A stretch of 64,000 bases of DNA from Alkalicoccus luteus (GTDB lineage: Bacteria; Bacillota; Bacilli; Bacillales; Salisediminibacteriaceae), in NCBI RefSeq assembly GCF_012034335.1, contig NZ_JAATHJ010000011.1, forward strand, positions 1 to 64,000, written 5' to 3'. How positions within the stretch are numbered: position 1 is the stretch's first letter; the number at the start of each line of letters is the position of its first letter. This document shows positions 59,243 to 64,000 of this stretch, piece by piece. The notes under the pieces are model-generated. The model saw only the letters and a program-made list of their open reading frames with translations, did not search any database and had not been told where the DNA came from. The translations under genes and the position numbers were made by a program.

Positions 59243-60241
59243 ATGCCTGCTATGAAACGTGCCCTTCCTCCAGCTGTCCTGCTGCCGGCCGGTTTTCTGC
59301 TGCTGGCAGCTTGTTTTTTTATGTCCTTGTTTCTCGGTGCTGCAGAGATTGGCCCGGCAGATGTCTTCCGGGCTCTATTTACGGCGGAAGGCGGAGAAAA
59401 CCGTGATATCATCCGAAGCATGCGTCTGCCGCGCGAAACGGCAGCAGCGCTGACCGGAGCGGCGCTTGCTGCTTCCGGTGCGATTCTTCAGGGAATGACG
59501 CGTAATCCGCTTGCCGACCCGGGACTGCTTGGCCTGACAGCAGGAGCGAATCTGGCGCTCGCTGTATCCATCGCTTTTTTTACGACAACCTATTTCGGTA
59601 CGATGATTGCCGGGATGATCGGTGCTGCTGTAGCCGCAGCGATCGTCTTCGGTATCAGCCGTGCCGCGCGGGGTCCCGTCTCGCCATTTCGGATTGTCCT
59701 GGCTGGAGCTGCCGTCACTGCCTTTTTTGCTGCCGCAGCGGAAGGGCTTGGTCTGCTCTTTCGTATTTCACAGGAGGTTTCCATGTGGACGGCCGGCGGA
59801 TTAATTGGTACGAACTGGACTCAAATTCAAATAGTAGCGCCGCTCATTGCAACCGGGATTGCGATTGCTCTTTTACTATCGAGGCAGCTGACTGTTCTCA
59901 GTCTGAATGAAGAGACAGCTGTCGGGCTCGGCCAGCGGACTGAACTGATCAAAGCGGCTTTCTTTCTCATTGTGATTATACTGGCCGGCTCAGCGGTGGC
60001 GCTTGTTGGAAATATGGCGTTTATCGGTCTCATGATCCCGCACATCGTCCGGCAAGTTGCCGGCACCGATTACCGGCTGATTCTGCCACTTTCCATGCTC
60101 GTCGGAGCCGCCTTTTTACTGGTTGCCGATACGCTCGGCAGAACGATTAACGCGCCTTATGAAACGCCGGTTGCCGCATTGACCGCGATCGTCGGTCTCC
60201 CCTTCTTTTTATGGCTCGTCCGGAAAGGAGGCCGAACATGA
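59243..60241 (+). CDS. Siderophore ABC transporter permease (FecCD family), first subunit
   Basis: A 332-residue permease with about ten helices. Signature MRLPRETAAALTGAALAASGAILQGMTRNPLADPGLLGLTAG and the C-terminal VGNMAFIGLMIPHIVRQVAGTDYR (ATPase coupling) are typical of BtuC/FhuB-like subunits. GGAAGGAC lies before the ATG at 59243. Overlaps the next permease gene by four bases. With the binding protein and second permease it imports Fe3+-siderophore. Confidence 0.93.
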   Translation: MPAMKRALPPAVLLPAGFLLLAACFFMSLFLGAAEIGPADVFRALFTAEGGENRDIIRSMRLPRETAAALTGAALAASGAILQGMTRNPLADPGLLGLTAGANLALAVSIAFFTTTYFGTMIAGMIGAAVAAAIVFGISRAARGPVSPFRIVLAGAAVTAFFAAAAEGLGLLFRISQEVSMWTAGGLIGTNWTQIQIVAPLIATGIAIALLLSRQLTVLSLNEETAVGLGQRTELIKAAFFLIVIILAGSAVALVGNMAFIGLMIPHIVRQVAGTDYRLILPLSMLVGAAFLLVADTLGRTINAPYETPVAALTAIVGLPFFLWLVRKGGRT

Positions 60242-61236
60242 CGCCCCTTTACCGTCATGCGCTCATCATCAGTTCGATTTTACTTCTCTGCACCGCCGCC
60301 GGTTCCGCTGCACTTGGCCAGGCATCTCTTCCGCTTTCGAGAATGATTCCGGTGTTGTTCGGGTTCGGAACCGAAACCGAGTCGTTTCTGCTTTTTGACA
60401 TTCGGCTCCCGCGAATTCTGATTACACTGCTTGCCGGAGCAGCACTTGCTGTTTCCGGCGCTGTGCTGCAGGGACTGACGAGAAATGATCTTGCAGACCC
60501 CGGCATCATCGGCATCAACTCCGGTGCAGGAACAGCAGTTGCTGTCTTTTTTCTGTTCTTCCCGATCAGTGCGGGCAGCTTTATTTATGTACTTCCGCTC
60601 GTCGCCTTTGCAGGAGCTCTGCTGACAGCCGTTTGTATTTATGCGGCTGCCTATAAGAAAGGCACCGGCCTGGAGCCGACTTCCTTCGTGTTAATCGGGG
60701 TCGGGTTTTCGTTAGCCCTGTCCGGATTCATGATCGTGCTCATCTCCGGTACGGATCGAATGAAAGTGGACTTCATTGCCCGCTGGCTTGCCGGCGGCGT
60801 CTGGGGAACCGACTGGCCGTTCGTTGCTGCGCTCGCCCCGTGGCTGTTGCTGCTCGTTCCGCTCGTGCTTTTCGGCAGCCGGTCGCTGAACGTGATCGGC
60901 CTTGGTGAACAGGCAGCGGTCGGGCTTGGCGTTCCTATGAAGCGTACGCAGATTCTGCTTATCCTTTGTGCCGTGGCGCTTGCAGCCGCTGCTGTTTCCG
61001 TTACCGGCGGCATCGCCTTCGTCGGTTTAATGGCACCGCATATTGCCCGCTCCTTTTCCGGGGCGGATTATCGGCGGACGATTCCGCTCGCCATGATTAT
61101 CGGCGCTTTCCTGCTCGTTTTGGCGGATACGATCGGACGGACAGTGCCGGTTACGGACGGGATTCCTGCCGGTGTCGTCGTTGCTTTAATCGGAGCACCA
61201 TATTTTGTTTATCTGCTGCTCCGCGGCCGGGCGTGA
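60238..61236 (+). CDS. Siderophore ABC transporter permease (FecCD family), second subunit
   Basis: A 332-residue partner permease with about ten helices. Signature DIRLPRILITLLAGAALAVSGAVLQGLTRNDLADPGIIGI and SVTGGIAFVGLMAPHIARSFSGADYR. Start ATG at 60238 has AAAGGAGG within the preceding gene and overlaps its stop (ATGA), so translation is coupled. No ATP-binding gene follows; like the B. subtilis feuABC operon, the system probably shares an ATPase such as YusV encoded elsewhere. A bidirectional terminator closes the operon. Confidence 0.93.
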   Translation: MTPLYRHALIISSILLLCTAAGSAALGQASLPLSRMIPVLFGFGTETESFLLFDIRLPRILITLLAGAALAVSGAVLQGLTRNDLADPGIIGINSGAGTAVAVFFLFFPISAGSFIYVLPLVAFAGALLTAVCIYAAAYKKGTGLEPTSFVLIGVGFSLALSGFMIVLISGTDRMKVDFIARWLAGGVWGTDWPFVAALAPWLLLLVPLVLFGSRSLNVIGLGEQAAVGLGVPMKRTQILLILCAVALAAAAVSVTGGIAFVGLMAPHIARSFSGADYRRTIPLAMIIGAFLLVLADTIGRTVPVTDGIPAGVVVALIGAPYFVYLLLRGRA

Positions 61237-61259
61237 ACCCCCCATGGTTTTTATATCAG

Positions 61260-61304
61260 AAAAGCGGTGCCGGAGATCTTGTTCAGATCCCGGCACCGCT
61301 TTTC
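61260..61304. terminator. Bidirectional terminator after the siderophore operon
   Basis: AAAAGCGGTGCCGG pairs with CCGGCACCGCTTTT around a 16-base loop. Shared with the convergent nucleotidyltransferase gene. Confidence 0.9.
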
Positions 61305-61311
61305 ATTTATG

Positions 61312-62148
61312 TTATTCCTGCAGGCGCTCATGCAGCCAGCTTTGAAGCCTGTCCTCAACACGATAAGGAAAACCGAGCAGGCCTGCGGTTTCATTCGATG
61401 CAGTGGAAAAAGCCTGCCAGAGTGCCGGAAGAAGCCCGGCGATTTTCTCTGGTTCTGCTCGTGCATACGTCCGTTGCAGCATTTGCCACTCCAATTCCGG
61501 TACGATCGCTTCCAGACCGTCTCCCTGCTTTCCCGCGTACACCGGTCCGTCCGCTTCTGCAGCTGCCTTCCAGCTGAGCATCCGCCTGTATTCTTTCCGG
61601 AGAATCGATATGTGTTCCAACGCATAGAGCAGCTGCCCTCTTGCCAGCCCTTTTACGACATAGGGAGACACCCACCAGAATTCATTGCAGCAATCCGCAT
61701 ATTCAGCTGCTGTCGGCAGAACTACCGCAAATCCAGGCTCCTGCTGCAGTGACAACCTTTGCAACAGTCCGTCTTTATCGAGAAGCATCCTGCCCGGCTC
61801 GCCCTGCTGCAGGTAGTTCTCTGTGAGCTTGACCGGAACGAGCGTCAGGTCAATACGGCTGCCGTCGGCGAACTGCATGAGAATCGGGAACCAGCCGAGC
61901 CCGTGCGGCTCAGCCAGCGTGGAAAGCTCAGGCCGCTGCATGATTAATCTGTCTCCAAAAGGCGCCAGCCATGCTGTTTCCTGTTGCAAAGCACCCATCT
62001 CTGTGACGTAATAGGCAACGTCATAGTCCATCCACCTGTCTTCCGGCGCTCCGGAAACTCTGGAGCCGTGGAGCGTCACCGTCCGCACCTCGTCCATCGC
62101 TTCAGCTGTTTCCAGAATCAGCTTGAGCATATCGGCATTTGTCCGCAC
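61312..62148 (-). CDS. Aminoglycoside 6-adenylyltransferase-like nucleotidyltransferase (AadK family)
   Basis: A 278-residue soluble protein of the ANT(6) family. MRTNADMLKLILETA opens as in AadK/AadE, followed by the nucleotidyltransferase site LHGSRVSG...WMDYDVAYYV (residues about 26-45) with the GS and metal-binding Asp-x-Asp-like pattern. The helical substrate domain includes CCNEFWWVSPYVVKGLARGQLLYALEHI. Streptomycin adenylylation is the activity of the reference members, but chromosomal Bacillus-type proteins may have another physiological substrate. The GTG start has only a weak GACCGGGG site. It follows the GH65 gene by five bases, so the two are co-transcribed. Confidence 0.82.
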   Translation of the reverse strand: MRTNADMLKLILETAEAMDEVRTVTLHGSRVSGAPEDRWMDYDVAYYVTEMGALQQETAWLAPFGDRLIMQRPELSTLAEPHGLGWFPILMQFADGSRIDLTLVPVKLTENYLQQGEPGRMLLDKDGLLQRLSLQQEPGFAVVLPTAAEYADCCNEFWWVSPYVVKGLARGQLLYALEHISILRKEYRRMLSWKAAAEADGPVYAGKQGDGLEAIVPELEWQMLQRTYARAEPEKIAGLLPALWQAFSTASNETAGLLGFPYRVEDRLQSWLHERLQE

Positions 62149-62153
62149 CCCGG

Positions 62154-64000
62154 TCAGCCTGCCTGAATTTCCTGATTGGCAGAAGCGGTGATCCGGCTGC
62201 CATTTACGTACAGCTCAACGCTCTGATTTGTTTCGTTGATCACCGTCACGCCGTTTTTGCTTACACGGATCAGCAGTCGTGCGCCTCCGAATACAATTTT
62301 AAACGAATAGCCGTTCCACTTCTCCGGGAGAGCCGGATTCAGATGGAGCTCTCCATTGCGGACTCTCATACCGCCAAAGCCTTGCACGACCGCCATCCAC
62401 GTGCCGGCCATGCTGGTGATATGACAGCCGTCTTCCGTATCGTTGTTGTAATTATCAAGATCGAGCCGCGCTGTCCGCAGATACATGTCGTACGCTTTTG
62501 CCCCGTAGCCCAGCTCACAGGCAAGCACCGCGTGCACACACGGAGAGAGCGATGATTCATGCACCGTCATCGGCTCATAAAAATCAAAATTGCGTCGCTT
62601 CGTCTCTTCATCATACTCGTGATTTAAAAAGTGCAGCCCCTGTAAAACATCCGCTTGTTTTATAAAACAGGAACGAAGAATCCGGTCCCATGACCAGTTC
62701 TGATTGAGTGGAAGATGCTTTGCCTCCAGCTCGCTGACAGCCATCAGCTCTTTATCCAGAAAACCGTCCTGCTGTAAAAACACGCCCGTTTCCTCATCAT
62801 ACGGCTCATACATATTGGAGCGGATCTCATCCCACTTGTTCAATTCGTCATCAGTTATACCCAGCTGTTTCTGCCATTTCGCAAACAGCTCCGGCTGTTT
62901 CTCTTTCCACGTGGTAAGCGTTTCGAGCGTGTAGGAGAGGGTCCATGCGGCAATCCGATTCGTATACCAGTTATTATTCACGTTGTTTTCATACTCGTTC
63001 GGACCAGTAACACCAAGCATCATGTATGACCCGCGACGTTTGTTATACAGCACGCGGTCCTCCCAGAACCGGGAAATCTCCACGAGCACCTCCATCCCCG
63101 CTTCTTCTATATAAGAGGTGTCCCCTGTATAGTCCGTATATTGATAAACCGCATAGGCGATCGCCCCGTTGCGGTGGATCTCTTCAAACGTAATTTCCCA
63201 TTCATTATGGGACTCTTCCCCGTTCATCGTGACCATCGGATAGAGGGCGCCCTTCGAAAAGCCCAGCTTCGCTGCGTTTTCTTTTGCTTTTCCGAGCTGA
63301 TTCCAGCGGTAGACGAGCAGGTTGCGGGCGATGCGGGAGTCAGCCGTCGCCAGGTAGAACGGCAGACAGTAGGCTTCTGTATCCCAATAGGTGCTGCCTC
63401 CGTACTTTTCGCCGGTGAAGCCTTTTGGACCGATGTTTAGTCTTGCATCCTCGCCGGTATACGTCTGATTCAGCTGGAAAATATTAAACCGGATTCCCTG
63501 CTGCGCCGCCGTGTCTCCTTCGATCACAATGTCGCTGTCGAGCCATTTGGTTTCCCACGCCTCTGCCTGCTCTTTTTGAAGCTGGCTGAAGCCGGCCTGA
63601 AGCGCAGCCTCCAGCGCCTGCTCCGCCTTACCCTGAAGTTCTTCCTTTCTGTGGTCGCGGTTTGTCACATGGGCGGTGTATTTGTAAATCGTCGTTGCTT
63701 CACCGTCTTTCAAAGCAATATCTGCCCGGACGCCCGCGTATTTATCGCGGAGGACAGGTGTCGATTCGATCGGGGTGTAGCTACCGTTCTGTTGGATTTC
63801 TGTTTCCTTCACCGTGCAGTAGTGAAAATCAAGCTTCTTTGTCTTCACAGTTACAGAGGCGCGCATGCCGTTCACAGACTGGTCCACCGGATCCCAGAAC
63901 TTTTCGTCGTAGTTGGCATCGGTGTTTTTAATGTCGCCGTCGAGATACGAATCCAGCTCCAGCCGGCCGCTGAATCCTTCCGGTGTCAGCTCATAGGACA
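62154..64000 (-). CDS. Glycoside hydrolase family 65 phosphorylase (maltose phosphorylase-like), partial
   Basis: The frame stays open to the window edge, so the N terminus is missing and about 615 residues are visible of an expected 750-770. GH65 enzymes phosphorolyse alpha-glucosides such as maltose, trehalose or kojibiose. The catalytic general acid Glu lies in NEWEITFEEIHRNGAIAYAVYQY; TYWDTEAYCLPFYL and the C-terminal HESSLSPCVHAVLACELGYGAKAYDMYLRTARLDLDNYNNDTEDGCHITSMAGTW are strongly conserved. These stretches look most like maltose phosphorylase, though substrate class cannot be settled by eye. Maltose or trehalose use would be consistent with the saccharolytic character of the window. 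Confidence 0.88.
   Translation of the reverse strand, partial: SYELTPEGFSGRLELDSYLDGDIKNTDANYDEKFWDPVDQSVNGMRASVTVKTKKLDFHYCTVKETEIQQNGSYTPIESTPVLRDKYAGVRADIALKDGEATTIYKYTAHVTNRDHRKEELQGKAEQALEAALQAGFSQLQKEQAEAWETKWLDSDIVIEGDTAAQQGIRFNIFQLNQTYTGEDARLNIGPKGFTGEKYGGSTYWDTEAYCLPFYLATADSRIARNLLVYRWNQLGKAKENAAKLGFSKGALYPMVTMNGEESHNEWEITFEEIHRNGAIAYAVYQYTDYTGDTSYIEEAGMEVLVEISRFWEDRVLYNKRRGSYMMLGVTGPNEYENNVNNNWYTNRIAAWTLSYTLETLTTWKEKQPELFAKWQKQLGITDDELNKWDEIRSNMYEPYDEETGVFLQQDGFLDKELMAVSELEAKHLPLNQNWSWDRILRSCFIKQADVLQGLHFLNHEYDEETKRRNFDFYEPMTVHESSLSPCVHAVLACELGYGAKAYDMYLRTARLDLDNYNNDTEDGCHITSMAGTWMAVVQGFGGMRVRNGELHLNPALPEKWNGYSFKIVFGGARLLIRVSKNGVTVINETNQSVELYVNGSRITASANQEIQAG

Noticed and set aside
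1-64000. CRISPR arrays, tRNA or rRNA genes, prophage genes, intact insertion sequences
   Set aside because: No regularly spaced direct repeats, cloverleaf or rRNA-like segments and no transposase or phage structural genes were recognised by eye; a covariance-model search would be the decisive test.

Overview
The window looks like chromosomal DNA from a moderately GC-balanced member of the Bacillaceae, probably a halophilic or alkaliphilic one. Many products match Bacillus families (YciC/ZagA, YhfK, XylA/B/R, YesM/YesN, YcgQ/YcgR, Des, HtpX, VmlR-type ABC-F). Genes have strong Shine-Dalgarno sites and several TTG/GTG starts. Secreted proteins are very acidic, and there are three Na+(K+)/H+ antiporters of different families. 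Alkalicoccus-like genera fit, but the genus cannot be fixed from this stretch. I see no rRNA, tRNA, CRISPR array, prophage or intact transposase.

Layout. 0-11 kb: K+/H+ antiporter, Zur-controlled zinc GTPase, glutathione peroxidase, RlmA-type methyltransferase, DUF4385 protein, an ABC-F antibiotic-resistance ATPase behind an attenuator leader, an NhaC-type antiporter, a GrpB-YhfK pair and a secreted polysaccharide deacetylase with LysM repeats. 11.4-24.9 kb: a xylan/xylose locus (xylB, xylA, divergent xylR; a YesMN-type two-component system; an oligosaccharide ABC importer without ATPase; GH43 beta-xylosidase; YesL-like protein). XylR and probably CcpA control it. 25-32.8 kb: HAD/GNAT pair, a GAF-PAS-GGDEF-EAL protein, a TPP enzyme with a carboxymuconolactone decarboxylase-like partner, HtpX, a DUF2087 regulator. 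33-41 kb: MhqR-type quinone-response dioxygenase, SDR, fatty-acid desaturase, GDYXXLXY/DUF2157 membrane pair, orphan arginine deiminase. 41-47.5 kb: a His/Asp/Met-rich lipoprotein with its two-component system, a soluble-signalling chemoreceptor and small membrane proteins. 47.6-57 kb: PepF, lytic transglycosylase, lipoproteins, a 52-residue membrane protein, GltS, YcgQ/YcgR, a CPA1 antiporter. 57-61.3 kb: Fur-controlled ferredoxin-NADP reductase-like protein and siderophore importer (again without ATPase). 61.3-64 kb: ANT(6)-like nucleotidyltransferase and a GH65 phosphorylase cut by the window edge.

The least explained feature is a set of non-coding dispersed elements. Five copies of one family (1-124, 8404-8778, 33010-33672, 37139-37759, 57052-57150) share an end reading GGCTGTTGAAAAA. 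Every copy abuts a terminator-like hairpin. The 33-kb copy is flanked by a 9-bp direct repeat, and removing it recreates a perfect terminator just after the neighbouring gene. A second family (37288-37504 and 46195-46390) lies between paired terminator hairpins, one copy nested inside a first-family element. A third, about 730-bp element at 15896-16624 has terminal inverted repeats. The second strong signal is the ABC-F leader at 6673-6971: consensus promoter, a two-codon upstream ORF, an abutting long hairpin and a terminator just before the gene, as expected for ribosome-mediated, drug-sensed attenuation.
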